DNA of 64,000 bases from Oryzomicrobium terrae (GCF_008274805.1 NZ_CP022579.1:1116001-1180000); one strand, 5' to 3'; positions 49,617 to 59,351 are shown, numbered from the stretch's first letter. Numbers and translations are program-made. Notes: generated from the letters alone by a model not told the origin.

Positions 49617-50114
49617 ATGCGCCGTTTTCATCGCCTCGCCGTCATGCTGCCCGTGCTGTCCCTCCTGCTCCTGGCCGGCTGCGCCGCCCTGATGGGCTAT
49701 GCGCACAAGCCCGAGGTGTCCCTGTCGTCCCTGCAGGTGGAAGGCATCACGCTGTTCGAGCAGCGCTTCCGCTTGCTGCTGCGGGTGCGCAACCCCAACG
49801 ACCGGGACCTGGCCGTCGATGGCCTGGAATTCACCCTCGACCTGAACGGCGAGCCCCTCGCCCGGGGCCTGTCGGCGGAGGCGGTGACCGTGCCGCGCCT
49901 GGGTGAGGCCACCGTCACCGTGTTCGCCACCAGCGACCTGAACGGCTGGCTCAAGCAGTTCCGCAAACTCAAGCGTGACGGCGACGGCAATCTGCCGGAA
50001 CGCCTGCCCTACCGGCTGAAAGGCACGGTCAGCAGCGGCAGCCTGGGGCGCATTCCGTTCACCCAGGACGGCGAGGTGCCGGTAGCCGCCCTGCTCAACG
50101 GGACGAAGCGCTAG
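49617..50114 (+). CDS. LEA type 2 family lipoprotein
   Basis: A 165-residue predicted lipoprotein: signal peptide with lipobox LLLAGC, Cys22. The mature part is a single LEA_2/WHy beta-sandwich (VEGITLFEQRFRLLLRVRNPNDRDLAVDGLEFTLDLNGEPLA), a fold linked to desiccation and stress tolerance, with undefined function in bacteria. The ATG at 49617 gives a proper signal sequence and follows a pyrimidine-rich stretch. Its 3' end overlaps the convergent hydrolase gene by 20 bp. Confidence 0.85.
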   Translation: MRRFHRLAVMLPVLSLLLLAGCAALMGYAHKPEVSLSSLQVEGITLFEQRFRLLLRVRNPNDRDLAVDGLEFTLDLNGEPLARGLSAEAVTVPRLGEATVTVFATSDLNGWLKQFRKLKRDGDGNLPERLPYRLKGTVSSGSLGRIPFTQDGEVPVAALLNGTKR

Positions 50115-50952
50115 GCCCGCTCCCTGCGCCACCGATCCAGGCGGCAATGGCGCCCACCACCTCGGCTTCCTTGCCGTTGTAGCCGTGGTAGGCCCAGGCT
50201 TCGCATGGGTCGCCCTGGCTGGAGCCGCCCTCCACCAGCAGCAGTTCGTGGCGTGGCGTGGCGCCGAGCTTGTCCATCAGGCGCGGCAGGTAGCCCGGGC
50301 TGCACAGCTTGCAGCCGTCGTCGCGGTGATGCACCACCAGCACCGGAATGGCCAGGGTGGACAGGTCCAGTTCCGGCACCGCCTGGCCGCGGGGATCGGT
50401 GAGGATCGACGAGGTCAGCACCAGCCCGTCCGGCCCGTCCGGTGGCGCCAGCCGGGTGGCCACGTAGGCGGCGGACTGGGTCCCCCGGCTGGTGCCCACC
50501 AGCCACACCGGCACCGGGCTGTGCCGGCGCAGCCAGGCGATCACCGCCCGGACGTCGGCGACGTGCTCGGCCGTTTGGCGAAAGCCCGTGAGAAACGGCG
50601 CCGACTGCCGGTCGGAAGGGGCGTCGAGCACCGCCACGTTGAAGCCCTGGGCGACAAACTGCGCCCGGGTGCGCACCAGGAAATTGCCGTTGCCCCATTT
50701 CATGCTGCCGTCGTCCAGCAGCTGCAGGCCGCCGTGGCCGCCGGCGAAGAGGATCACCGTGGCCCGGGCCTGGGCTGCGGGCAGGTAGAGAAATTTTTCG
50801 CTGACGCCGTCGCGGCTGGGAATTTCCACCACCGGCCCGGGGGGCGCGCTGGTCTGGGCGTGGAGGGGCGCAGCGGCGCCGAGCAGGGCGGCCAGGAGTA
50901 CGCCGAGGCGAGGGGCAAGGACGGAGCGCAGCAGGGTGGGCAGAGGGGACAT
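50095..50952 (-). CDS. Exported alpha/beta hydrolase
   Basis: A 285-residue protein with a signal peptide (LGVLLAALLGAAAPLHAQ), so it is periplasmic or secreted. The fold is alpha/beta hydrolase: VILFAGGHGGLQLL carries the oxyanion region, the nucleophile is in VGTSRGTQSAAY (G-x-S-x-G), the acid is likely in VVHHRDDGCKLC, and a histidine follows in EAWAYHGYNGKE. The substrate is unknown. ATG 50952 begins the signal sequence; the longer frame upstream codes for unlikely residues. The 3' end overlaps the LEA lipoprotein gene tail to tail. Confidence 0.78.
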   Translation of the reverse strand: MSPLPTLLRSVLAPRLGVLLAALLGAAAPLHAQTSAPPGPVVEIPSRDGVSEKFLYLPAAQARATVILFAGGHGGLQLLDDGSMKWGNGNFLVRTRAQFVAQGFNVAVLDAPSDRQSAPFLTGFRQTAEHVADVRAVIAWLRRHSPVPVWLVGTSRGTQSAAYVATRLAPPDGPDGLVLTSSILTDPRGQAVPELDLSTLAIPVLVVHHRDDGCKLCSPGYLPRLMDKLGATPRHELLLVEGGSSQGDPCEAWAYHGYNGKEAEVVGAIAAWIGGAGSGPSASSR

Positions 50953-51293
50953 GGCGGCGGTCGGGCGGCGATGAGGCGGGACGCAGCGGAGAAGGGCGGA
51001 ACGATGGATGCGGCGGAAGGTACAGAACCTTCTGGATAGGCACAATGCGCCGCCGCGGCGCCAACGGTCATGCGGGCATGATACGGTGTGCCACATACCT
51101 CGGCCCGAGCACATGGCATGGCCAAAGTCCGCGCCAGTATTGGATCTCCACGATACCCCCCTGGAAAACCGCGCCCCTGCTTGTTTTGCGGGCAGGCTGT
51201 CATGTGATTGAATAAACAAGCGGTTTTTCGTCTTATCCACAGGGTTGCCCACGGTTTTTGGGGACAAGCCCCGCCAGCCAGGAGAATCGTCCC
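50953..51293. other. Divergent spacer, hydrolase / P-type ATPase
   Basis: About 340 bp with no supported gene. It contains two degenerate repeat copies (51124-51149 and 51161-51196) and an AT-rich patch at 51200-51245 that is the likely promoter region of the ATPase gene. Confidence 0.5.
51124..51196 (+). repeat. Two degenerate copies of dispersed hairpin repeat
   Basis: The first reads AAAGTCCGCGCCAGTATTGG then ATCTCC. The second reads CTGGAAAACCGCGCCCCTGC then TTGTTTTGCGGGCAGG, with GAAAAC and GTTTTG as complementary arms. They lie in tandem, as do the two copies at 12675-12751. Confidence 0.5.
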
Positions 51294-54206
51294 ATGCCGG
51301 ACGCCGCCCCGCCCGAAACGCTTGCCACGCCCGCCACGCCCTCCCCGCTTTCCGGGCCGGCCCACGCCGCCACGGCCGAAGCGGTGCTGGCGGCCCTGGC
51401 CAGCGATCCGGCCCGGGGCCTGACGGCCGCCGAGGTCGAACTCCGGCGCACCCGTTTCGGCCCCAACCTGCTGCCCGAGGCGCCGCCCCTGCCCGCCTGG
51501 CGGCGCTTTCTCGCCCAATTCAACCAACCCCTGGTGCTGATCCTGATCGCCTCGGGGACCGTCACCGCCTTTCTCGGCGAATGGGTCGATTCCGGCGTGA
51601 TTTTCGGCGTGGTGCTGGTCAACGCCATCGTCGGCTACCTGCAGGAAGCCAAGGCGGTGGATGCCCTGGCCGCCCTGCGCCGCCTGCTGGCGGCCCACGC
51701 CCGGGTGGTGCGCGACGGCGTGCGGACCACCGTGGCCGGCGCCGATCTGGTGCCCGGCGACATCGTCCTGCTCGACGCTGGCGACAAGGTGCCGGCGGAC
51801 CTACGCCTGATCGCCTGCCACGAGCTACACATCAACGAGGCCATGCTCACCGGCGAATCCCTGCCGGCGGCCAAGCACCCCGCCCCCCTGGCGGCGGACA
51901 CCGGCCTGGCCGACCGCCTCAATCTGGCCTATTCCGGCACCCTGGTGACCCGGGGCACGGGACGCGGCGTGGTGGTGGCCACCGGCCGGGCCACCGAGAC
52001 CGGCCGCATCTCCACCCTGGTGGCCGAGGCCGAGAGCCTGGACACCCCGTTCACACGCAAGATCGCCCGCTTCAGCACCCGTCTGCTGTGGTTGATCCTG
52101 GCCCTGGCCGGGCTGACCTTCGCCGTCGGCGTGGCCCGGGGCCAGCCGGCGGTGGACATGTTCATGGCCGCCGTGGCCCTGGCCGTGGGCGCCATTCCCG
52201 AAGGCCTGCCGGCGGCGGTCACCGTGGTGCTGGCCATCGGCGTCAAGCGCATGGCGGCGCGCCGGGCCATCGTGCGCAAGCTGCCGGCGGTGGAAACCCT
52301 GGGCGGCGTCACCGTCATCTGCTCGGACAAGACCGGCACCCTGACCCAGAACGCCATGACCGTCCAGGCCATCTGGGCCGGGCGGCGCTTCTACGCGGTG
52401 AGCGGCGGCGGTTACGCGCCCCACGGCGACATCCGTCCGGATGAGGCGGGGGATGCCGCCCCGCCACCCGCCGCCTCCGCCGACCCCATCGCTCCCGCCG
52501 CCGCAACTCCGCTCTCGCTGCCACTGCCGCTCCCGGGCGCCCTCGGCCAGACCCTGCTCGCCGGCCTGCTTTGCAACGACGCCACCCTGGCCGAGGTGGA
52601 CGGTCGCTGGCAGGTAAACGGCGACCCCACCGAAGGGGCGCTCCTCGCCGCCGCCGGCAAGGCCGGCCTGGGGGCGGCGGAACTGCGCCGCCACCCGCGC
52701 CGCGACGTGCTGCCCTTCGATTCCCAGCGCCAGTACATGGCTACCCTGCACCCGGTGGCGGGGGAGCATGAGGGGCACGACGGCCATGGCCGCCATGCCC
52801 TGTACGTGAAGGGCGCGGCGGAGCGCCTCGCGCCCCATTTCACCGCCTGGCTCGACCCCGACGGCAATGAGCGGCCCTGGGACGCCGCCGCCGCTCGGAA
52901 CTTTGCCGCCGCCCTGGCCCGGCTGGCCGGCCAGGGCCTGCGGGTGCTGGCCTTTGCGCGCAAGGCCCATGACCTCGGCGATGCGGTGGGGGAGGTCGGC
53001 CCTGCCCTGGACCATCGCCAGGTGGCCGGCGGGCTGGTGCTGCTGGGCCTGCAAGGCATGATGGACCCGCCCCGGCCCGAGGCGGCCCGGGCCGTGGCCG
53101 CCTGCCGCCAGGCCGGGGTCCAGGTGAAGATGATCACCGGCGACCACGCCCTGACCGCCGCGGCCATTGCCCGCCGGCTCGGTCTGACGGTGCCGGAAGA
53201 GGAGGCGACAGGGGCAGCGGTAGGGGATTCCGCACCGGGCGAGGCGCCCCGCCAGGCCTACAGCGGGGCCGAATTGGCGGCCCTGGACGACGCCGCCTTC
53301 GCCCAGGCGGCGCGGCAGTGCCACGTCTTCGCCCGGGTCGAGCCGGCCCAGAAGGTGCGCCTGGTAACGGCCCTGCAAGCGGCCGGCGAGGTGGTAGCGA
53401 TGACCGGCGACGGGGTCAACGACGCCCCGGCGCTGAAGGCAGCCGACATCGGCGTGGCCATGGGTGAGGGCGGCACCGAGACCGCCCGGGACGCCGCCGA
53501 CATGGTGCTCACCGACGACAACTTCGCCACCATCGTGGCGGCGGTGGAAGAGGGCCGGGGCGTGTTCGACAACCTGACCAAGTTCGTGGTGTGGACCCTG
53601 CCCACCAACCTGGGCGAAGGCCTGGTACTGGTGGTGGCCATCGTCGCCGGCCTGGCCATTCCCATCACCCCCCTGCAGATCCTGTGGATCAACATGACCA
53701 CGGCGGTGCTGCTCGGCCTGACCCTGGCCTTCGAACCCATCGAGGCCGGGGTGATGGCCCGCCCGCCGCGCCACCCGGAGCGGGGGCTGGTGGACCGGGT
53801 GCTGGTGGTGCGTATCCTGGTGGTGGGGCTGCTGCTGGTGGCGGGCAGCTTCCTCGTCTTCAACGGGAAGCTGGCCTCCGGCGGCACCCTGGCCGAGGCC
53901 CGCACCCTGGCGGCCAACCTGTTCGTGCTGGGTGAAACGGCCTACCTGTTCAACTGCCGCTCCCTGCATCAGGCCCCCTGGCGGGTGCCCCTGTTCGGCA
54001 ACCCCTGGTTGTGGGCCGGCGTCGGGCTGATGCTCGCCCTCCAGGCCGCCTTCACCCACCTGCCGCTGATGAACCGCCTGTTCGGCACGGCCCCCCTGTC
54101 CCTGGCCGAATGGGGCCTGGTGGCCGGCCTGTCCCTGGTCGTGTTCGTGGTGGTGCTGGGGGAGCGCTGGTGGGGGCGGCTGGGGACGGCCAAGGGCGGG
54201 GCGTAA
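51294..54206 (+). CDS. Cation-transporting P-type ATPase (Ca2+-type, P2)
   Basis: A 970-residue P-type ATPase with the N-terminal cation-ATPase domain, TGES near 188, the phosphorylation motif with Asp345 (CSDKTGTLTQNAMT), and the hinge MTGDGVNDAPALKAADIGVAMG. Helix 4 has AIPEGLPAAVT, the Ca2+/Mn2+-type site, and the C-terminal six helices include ILWINMTTAVLLGLTLAFEP. No heavy-metal-binding CPx motif is present. A His-rich insertion (EHEGHDGHGRHA, about 492-503) lies in the nucleotide-binding domain. The ion is probably Ca2+, Mn2+ or Na+. GGAG lies nine bases before the ATG. No partner gene is adjacent. Confidence 0.88.
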   Translation: MPDAAPPETLATPATPSPLSGPAHAATAEAVLAALASDPARGLTAAEVELRRTRFGPNLLPEAPPLPAWRRFLAQFNQPLVLILIASGTVTAFLGEWVDSGVIFGVVLVNAIVGYLQEAKAVDALAALRRLLAAHARVVRDGVRTTVAGADLVPGDIVLLDAGDKVPADLRLIACHELHINEAMLTGESLPAAKHPAPLAADTGLADRLNLAYSGTLVTRGTGRGVVVATGRATETGRISTLVAEAESLDTPFTRKIARFSTRLLWLILALAGLTFAVGVARGQPAVDMFMAAVALAVGAIPEGLPAAVTVVLAIGVKRMAARRAIVRKLPAVETLGGVTVICSDKTGTLTQNAMTVQAIWAGRRFYAVSGGGYAPHGDIRPDEAGDAAPPPAASADPIAPAAATPLSLPLPLPGALGQTLLAGLLCNDATLAEVDGRWQVNGDPTEGALLAAAGKAGLGAAELRRHPRRDVLPFDSQRQYMATLHPVAGEHEGHDGHGRHALYVKGAAERLAPHFTAWLDPDGNERPWDAAAARNFAAALARLAGQGLRVLAFARKAHDLGDAVGEVGPALDHRQVAGGLVLLGLQGMMDPPRPEAARAVAACRQAGVQVKMITGDHALTAAAIARRLGLTVPEEEATGAAVGDSAPGEAPRQAYSGAELAALDDAAFAQAARQCHVFARVEPAQKVRLVTALQAAGEVVAMTGDGVNDAPALKAADIGVAMGEGGTETARDAADMVLTDDNFATIVAAVEEGRGVFDNLTKFVVWTLPTNLGEGLVLVVAIVAGLAIPITPLQILWINMTTAVLLGLTLAFEPIEAGVMARPPRHPERGLVDRVLVVRILVVGLLLVAGSFLVFNGKLASGGTLAEARTLAANLFVLGETAYLFNCRSLHQAPWRVPLFGNPWLWAGVGLMLALQAAFTHLPLMNRLFGTAPLSLAEWGLVAGLSLVVFVVVLGERWWGRLGTAKGGA

Positions 54207-54255
54207 TCCCGATTTTCGGGGTGGGGCGCGTCCGGCCCCCCCCGCCGTTACTGCT

Positions 54256-55530
54256 TTAGCGGTACACCGGATGGCGCCGGCACAGGGCCACCACCTGCTC
54301 CCGCACCCGGGGCGCCACCTGGGCGCTGGTGCCGCATTCCAGGGCGTCCAGCACGTCGCACAGCCAGCCCGCCAACTGCTCGCATTCCGCCACGCCGAAG
54401 CCCCGGGTGGTGACGGCCGGGGTGCCGATGCGCAGCCCGGAGGTGACGAAGGGGGAGCGCGGGTCGTTGGGCACCGAGTTCTTGTTGGCGGTGATCCAGG
54501 CTTCGCTGAGGGCCGCGTCCGCGTCCTTGCCGGTGTAGGGCTTGGCCGACAGGTCGATCAGCATCAGGTGGTTGTCGGTGCCGCCGGAGACGATCCCGTA
54601 GCCGCGCCGTTGCAGCACGGCGGCCATGGCCCGGGCATTGGTCACCACCTGGCGCTGGTAGGCGGTGAACTCGGGGGCCAGGGCTTCCTTGAAGGCCACC
54701 GCCTTGGCGGCGATGACGTGCATCAGCGGGCCGCCCTGGATGCCGGGGAACACCGCCGAGTCGAGCTTCTTGTAGAACTCCTCGCCCTGACCCTGAGACA
54801 GGATGAGGCCGCCCCGGGGGCCCCGCAGAGTCTTGTGGGTGGTGCTGGTGACCACGTGGGCGTGGGGCAGGGGATCGGGGTATTCGTCGGCCGCCACCAG
54901 CCCCGCCACGTGGGCCATGTCCACCCAGAAGAGGGCGCCGGCCTTGTCGGCGATGGCGCGCATGCGCGCCCAGTCCTTGTGCCGGGAGTAGGCGGAAAAG
55001 CCGCCGATGAGCAGCTTGGGCCGGGTCTTCAGGGCGATGCGCTCCATCTCGTCGTAGTCGATCAGCCCGGTGGCCGGGTCGAGACCGTAGGGGACGATGC
55101 GGTAGTGGCGGCCGGAGAAGTTGGACGGGTTGCCGTGGGTCAGGTGCCCGCCCTGGGCCAGGTTCATGCCCATCACCGTGTCGCCCGGATTGACCAGGGC
55201 GAGAAAGACCGCGGCGTTGGCCTGGGCGCCGGCATGGGGCTGGACGTTGGCGTAGTCGCAGCCGAACAGGGCCTTGGCCCGTTCGACGGCCAGGCGCTCG
55301 GCCACGTCCACGTGGGCGCAACCGCTGTAGTAGCGCTTGCCCGGGTAGCCCTCGGCGTACTTGTTGGTGAACACCGAGTCCTGCACGGCCATCACCAATG
55401 GGCTGGCGTAGTTCTCGGAGGCGATCAGTTCGGCGTGGTCTTCCTGGCGGCGGGCTTCGCCGGCGATGGCCTCGGCCAGTTCGGCGTCGAAGTCCTTGAG
55501 TTCAGCCAGGATGGCGGAGTGGTCGTGCAT
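54256..55530 (-). CDS. glyA: Serine hydroxymethyltransferase
   Basis: A 424-residue PLP enzyme that interconverts serine and glycine with tetrahydrofolate, the main source of one-carbon units. [43 protein letters not shown], the PLP lysine in [16 protein letters not shown] and [15 protein letters not shown] are all as expected. AGGGAG lies upstream of the ATG. It is the third gene of a minus-strand series benE-yggS-glyA and lies 95 bp from yggS. No glycine riboswitch was seen. Confidence 0.95.
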   Translation of the reverse strand: MHDHSAILAELKDFDAELAEAIAGEARRQEDHAELIASENYASPLVMAVQDSVFTNKYAEGYPGKRYYSGCAHVDVAERLAVERAKALFGCDYANVQPHAGAQANAAVFLALVNPGDTVMGMNLAQGGHLTHGNPSNFSGRHYRIVPYGLDPATGLIDYDEMERIALKTRPKLLIGGFSAYSRHKDWARMRAIADKAGALFWVDMAHVAGLVAADEYPDPLPHAHVVTSTTHKTLRGPRGGLILSQGQGEEFYKKLDSAVFPGIQGGPLMHVIAAKAVAFKEALAPEFTAYQRQVVTNARAMAAVLQRRGYGIVSGGTDNHLMLIDLSAKPYTGKDADAALSEAWITANKNSVPNDPRSPFVTSGLRIGTPAVTTRGFGVAECEQLAGWLCDVLDALECGTSAQVAPRVREQVVALCRRHPVYR

Positions 55531-55625
55531 GGTGATGCTCCCTGAAGTGTCGGGATGGTCGGATGGTTTATGCGCCGGCAACGGGGTCGGTGCGGCGGGT
55601 GGGGAAGGTCGGGGCCGGCATCCGC

Positions 55626-56474
55626 TCACGGGACGCCATTGGTAGGCCAGTAGTGGCTGTCCGGCAGAGTGCGGGCGCCGAAGATGGCCTGGCCGATGCG
55701 TACCACGGTGGCGCCTTCCTCGATGGCGATCTCGAAGTCGCCGGACATGCCCATGGACAGCTCGTCCAGGCCGATGCCGGCGGGGGCGTCCTGGCGCAGC
55801 AGGTCGCGCAGCTGGCGCAGCAGCGCGAAGCAGGCGCGCACCCGGGCCGCTTCGGCCGAGAACAGGGCCAGGGTCATCAGGCCACGCACGCGCAGGGCGC
55901 CAAAGGCGGGCAGGGCGCGCAGGAAAGCGGCGGCCTCCTGCGGCGCCAGGCCGTACTTGCTGGCCTCGCCGGAGGTGTTGATCTGAACGAACACGTCCAG
56001 CCCGCGCCCCTCGGCTTGCAGGCGACGGTCCAGGGCCTCGGCCAGGCGCAGGCTGTCCAGGGCTTGGAATTCGCTGGCGAAGCGCGCCACCCGCCGGGCC
56101 TTGTTGGTCTGCAGGTGGCCGATGACCGACCCGCGCAGGTCCGCCAGGTCGGCCAGGGCTTCCCATTTACACTGGGCTTCCTGCACCTTGTTTTCGCCGA
56201 GCTGGCGGCAGCCCGCGGCGTAGGCCAGACGCAGGTGGGCTGCGTCGAAGGTCTTGCTCACCGGCAGCAGGCGCACCTCACCGGGGTCGCGGCCGGCGCG
56301 CCGGCAGGCGGCGGCGATGCGCTCCCGGACCGCCGCCAGGTTGTGCTTAAAGTCGGCGACGCTGTCGGCCCTGGGGTAGCGGCCGTGCCGCTCGTGCCAG
56401 GTCGGCGTACTGGACGTTGCAGGCGCTCCGGACGTTACCGACGTATCGGGCGGCGCAGGCCGCGGGGTGGGCAT
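55626..56474 (-). CDS. yggS: PLP homeostasis protein (YggS/PLPBP)
   Basis: A 282-residue PLP-binding TIM-barrel protein that buffers cellular PLP and affects amino acid balance; it has no known catalytic activity. The PLP lysine is in LLPVSKTF, followed by [24 protein letters not shown] and the C-terminal [23 protein letters not shown]. The first 45 residues (Pro/Thr-rich) are longer than in the family, so the true start may be later. The ATG overlaps the benE stop by one base (TGATG), so it is translated with benE. Confidence 0.92.
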   Translation of the reverse strand: MPTPRPAPPDTSVTSGAPATSSTPTWHERHGRYPRADSVADFKHNLAAVRERIAAACRRAGRDPGEVRLLPVSKTFDAAHLRLAYAAGCRQLGENKVQEAQCKWEALADLADLRGSVIGHLQTNKARRVARFASEFQALDSLRLAEALDRRLQAEGRGLDVFVQINTSGEASKYGLAPQEAAAFLRALPAFGALRVRGLMTLALFSAEAARVRACFALLRQLRDLLRQDAPAGIGLDELSMGMSGDFEIAIEEGATVVRIGQAIFGARTLPDSHYWPTNGVP

Positions 56475-57757
56475 CACTTGACCCTCCCGCCGCTGGCGGC
56501 AGGTTCGGCAACGAGTGGCATGGCTGGTCCGGCCGCCGGTTTGTGGTTCGGTTGATGGCCCGGCGGGCGGCGCGGCAGGCTGCCGTTGAGCGCCGCGTAG
56601 GCAACCAGGCCGATCAGCAGCCCCCAGAAGGCGCCGCCGATGCCGAGCAGCTTGATGTTGGCGGCAGCGGCCAGGAAGGTGATCAGGGCGGCTTCCCGAG
56701 ACTTGGCGTCGGCCATGGCGTTGGCCAGGCTGCCGCCGATGGTGCCGAGCAGGGCGAGCCCGGCCAGGGTGGTGATGAAGGTGGCGGGAAAGGCCATGAA
56801 CACGGCGGCCAGGGTGACGCCGAAGACCCCGACCAGGATGTAGAAGGTGCCCGCGGCGATACCGGCGATCCAGCGCTTGGCCGGGTCTTCGTGGGCCTCC
56901 TTGCCGGTGCAGATCGCCGCCGTGATCGCGGCGATGTTGAAGGCGTGGGAGCCGAACGGCGCCATGAGCAGGGAGCCCAGGCCGGTGACGGTGACGATCG
57001 GGTTGGCGCTGGTCGTGAAGCCGTCGTTGCGCAGCACCAGCATGCCGGGCATGTATTGCCCGGTCAGGGTGATCAGGAACAGGGGCAGGGCGACGCTGAG
57101 CAGGGCGTTGAGGGAGAAGGCCGGGACGGTGAACACCGGGGCGGCGAGGCGCAGTTCCAGGCCCGATAGGTCGACGCGTCCCTGAAGGAGCAGGAAGGCC
57201 AGCCCCAGGGTGAGGATGCCCACTACGGCGTAGCGGGCGGTGAAGCGCTTGAGGACGACGTAGGCGACGATCAGTAGGCCGGCGAGCAGCGGGTCCACGC
57301 TCATGCCGCCGAAGGCGCTGATGCCGAATTGCAGCAAGATGCCCGCCAGCAGCCCCGCGGCGATGCCCGGCGGGATCAGTCGGATGACCTTCTCGAAATA
57401 GCCCGACAGGCCGAGCAGGACGAAGGCGGCGGCCGAGATCAGGTAGGCACCCACCGCCTCGGCGTAGGGCGTGGTGGCCAGGGCTGTGACCAGGAAGGCG
57501 GCGGCAGGCGTGGACCAGGCGGTGATGATCGGCTCCCGGGCCACCCAGCTGAGGAAGAGGCCCGTGATCCCCACGCCGATCGACACCGACCACACCCACG
57601 AGGCGGTCAGTTCCGGGCTCAGGCCGGCCACCTTGGCGGCCTGGAAGACCAGGATGAAGGTGCCGCCGTAATTGACGATGACCGAGATCAGGCCGGCCAC
57701 GACCGGGTGGGTGAGATCGCCGAGGCGCAGGGAGGGAGGTGGGTGGGAGGACGGCAT
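56474..57757 (-). CDS. benE: BenE-family transporter
   Basis: A 427-residue inner-membrane protein of the benzoate:H+ symporter (BenE) family, with about twelve hydrophobic segments. PVVAGLISVIVNYGGTFILVFQAA, TAWSTPAAAFL, FGGMSVDPLLA, APFGSHAFNIAAITAAICTGKEAH and FMAFPATFITTLAGLALLGT are family features. Few BenE homologues have been tested and no benzoate catabolic gene is nearby. AAGGAG precedes the ATG. The gene is divergent from a MocR regulator and is followed by two genes for PLP-binding proteins, which suggests a substrate related to B6 or amino acids. Confidence 0.85.
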   Translation of the reverse strand: MPSSHPPPSLRLGDLTHPVVAGLISVIVNYGGTFILVFQAAKVAGLSPELTASWVWSVSIGVGITGLFLSWVAREPIITAWSTPAAAFLVTALATTPYAEAVGAYLISAAAFVLLGLSGYFEKVIRLIPPGIAAGLLAGILLQFGISAFGGMSVDPLLAGLLIVAYVVLKRFTARYAVVGILTLGLAFLLLQGRVDLSGLELRLAAPVFTVPAFSLNALLSVALPLFLITLTGQYMPGMLVLRNDGFTTSANPIVTVTGLGSLLMAPFGSHAFNIAAITAAICTGKEAHEDPAKRWIAGIAAGTFYILVGVFGVTLAAVFMAFPATFITTLAGLALLGTIGGSLANAMADAKSREAALITFLAAAANIKLLGIGGAFWGLLIGLVAYAALNGSLPRRPPGHQPNHKPAAGPAMPLVAEPAASGGRVK

Positions 57758-57872
57758 GGGTAGGCTCCTTGAAGGCCCGGCGCTTGACCTGGGCTTGAAG
57801 CCGATTTATACGGCGTAAATGGCCGGATGTTCCCCGCCACTTTTTTCAAGGTGTACCTGCCAATTGTTCAAG
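57758..57872. promoter_or_regulatory. benE / MocR divergent control region with CTTGAA repeats
   Basis: CTTGAAG occurs at 57768 and 57794 (26 bp apart), and its complement TTCAAG at 57845 and 57867 (22 bp apart). TATAAA on the minus strand (57805-57810) is a -10 candidate for benE. Repeated half-sites at two to two-and-a-half helical turns are usual for MocR-family regulators. The right-hand pair overlaps the N-terminal codons of the regulator if its first ATG is used. Confidence 0.4.
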
Positions 57873-59351
57873 CATTCCCAGCTCGAATCGGTCAAAGCCT
57901 GGCTGGCCGACCCCGCCCAGGCGGCGTTGCCGCTGCACGCCCGCATCCAGCGCGCCATCCGCCAGTTGATCCTGGACGGCGCTCTCGGCGTGGGCAAGCC
58001 GCTGCCGGCTTCCCGCGCCCTGGCGGCGTCCCTGGGCGTCTCCCGTGACACGGTGGAGGCGGCCTACGGCCAGTTGCACGCCGAAGGCTTCATCGAGCGG
58101 CGGGTAGGCAGCGGCAGCTTCGTTTCGGAAATGGCCCAGCGCGCACCCAGCCGGGGGCAATTGCGCCGCCGCGAGTCGTCGCACGTCCAGGGGCCAACGC
58201 TCAGCCAGCGCGGCGCCGCCATGTTCAAGGGCGGCGGCGTGCGTGACTTTCTGGCACCGCGCCCGTTCGCCCCTGGCGTGCCGGAGACCCGCAGTTTTCC
58301 CTTGTCGACCTGGGAGCGCCTGGAGCGGCAGGTGTTGAAGGAATATGGCTATCGGGCCCTGCAGCATAGCGATCCCCAGGGCATGGCGCCGTTGCGGCGG
58401 GCCATCGCCGACTACGTCAACCTGGAGCGCGGCGCCCATGCCAGCGCCGAGCGGGTGCTGGTGCTGACCAGCTCGCAGCAGGCCATGACGCTATGCGCCA
58501 ACGTGCTGTTCGATGCCGGCGACCGCATCTTCATCGAGGATCCGGGCTACCACGGGGCGCGCCGGGCCTTCGATGCGGCTGGTCTGGAGTGCGTGCCCAT
58601 CCCGCTCGACGCCCAGGGCATCCTGGTCGAGCGTTTGCGCGCCGATCCCCGTTCGGCCAAGGCCGTCTCCCTGACGCCCTCGCACCAGTTCCCCACCGGT
58701 GCCACCCTGGCGCTGGATCGGCGCCTGGCGTTGATCGACTGGGCGGAGCGGCAGCAGGCCTGGATTATCGAGGACGACTACGACAGCGAGTTCCACTACG
58801 CCGGCAAACCGACGGCTTGCGTGCAGGGGCTGGACCCCCACGAGCGGACGATCTACATCGGCACCTTCACCAAGTCCCTGTTCCCTGGGCTGCGCATCGG
58901 CTACCTGGTCTTGCCGCGTGCCCTGGTGGCGCCGATGACCGTGGCGCGCACCCTGCTCGACGGGCACAGCGCCTCGATCGCCCAGTTGACCCTGGCCCGT
59001 TTCATCGACGGCGGTCACTTCGGTGCCCACGTGCGCGCCATGCGCAGCGTCTATGGCGAACGGCTGGCGACGCTGGTCCGCCTGGTGCGTACCCATCTGG
59101 CCGGCTACGTCGAACCCCGGGTGCCCATTGGCGGTTTGCAGATGCCTTGCGTGCTGACCTGCGACATTCCGGAGCAGGAGGTCATCAGTGCCGCACGCCG
59201 GGTTGGCCTTGATTTGATGGGGCTGACCGGGCTCCATGCGGCGGAGCCCCGGCAGGCCGGCTTCCTGCTGGGATTTGCAGCCTATACCCCCGATGAGCTG
59301 GAAGCGGCAGTCAAAACCCTGATCGGTGTGTTCCAAGCGATGCAACGTTGA
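57819..59351 (+). CDS. MocR-family (GntR-aminotransferase) regulator, PdxR-like
   Basis: Up to 510 residues: a GntR winged helix (about 35-105; LHARIQRAIRQLILDGALGVGKPLPASRALAASLGVSRDTVEAAY) joined to a class I aminotransferase-like domain. The PLP lysine is in GTFTKSLFPGLRIGYLV, with PSHQFPTGATL and IIEDDYDSEF upstream of it. Such proteins sense PLP or an amino-PLP adduct; PdxR members activate PLP synthesis, others amino acid use. The ATG at 57819 gives a Cys-rich, atypical N terminus; TTG 57864, with AAGGTG upstream, may be the true start. It faces benE-yggS-glyA and is its likely regulator. Confidence 0.87.
   Translation: MAGCSPPLFSRCTCQLFKHSQLESVKAWLADPAQAALPLHARIQRAIRQLILDGALGVGKPLPASRALAASLGVSRDTVEAAYGQLHAEGFIERRVGSGSFVSEMAQRAPSRGQLRRRESSHVQGPTLSQRGAAMFKGGGVRDFLAPRPFAPGVPETRSFPLSTWERLERQVLKEYGYRALQHSDPQGMAPLRRAIADYVNLERGAHASAERVLVLTSSQQAMTLCANVLFDAGDRIFIEDPGYHGARRAFDAAGLECVPIPLDAQGILVERLRADPRSAKAVSLTPSHQFPTGATLALDRRLALIDWAERQQAWIIEDDYDSEFHYAGKPTACVQGLDPHERTIYIGTFTKSLFPGLRIGYLVLPRALVAPMTVARTLLDGHSASIAQLTLARFIDGGHFGAHVRAMRSVYGERLATLVRLVRTHLAGYVEPRVPIGGLQMPCVLTCDIPEQEVISAARRVGLDLMGLTGLHAAEPRQAGFLLGFAAYTPDELEAAVKTLIGVFQAMQR

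Noticed and set aside
55531-55625. Glycine riboswitch before glyA
   Set aside because: The spacer is only 95 bp and lacks the conserved tandem aptamer elements.
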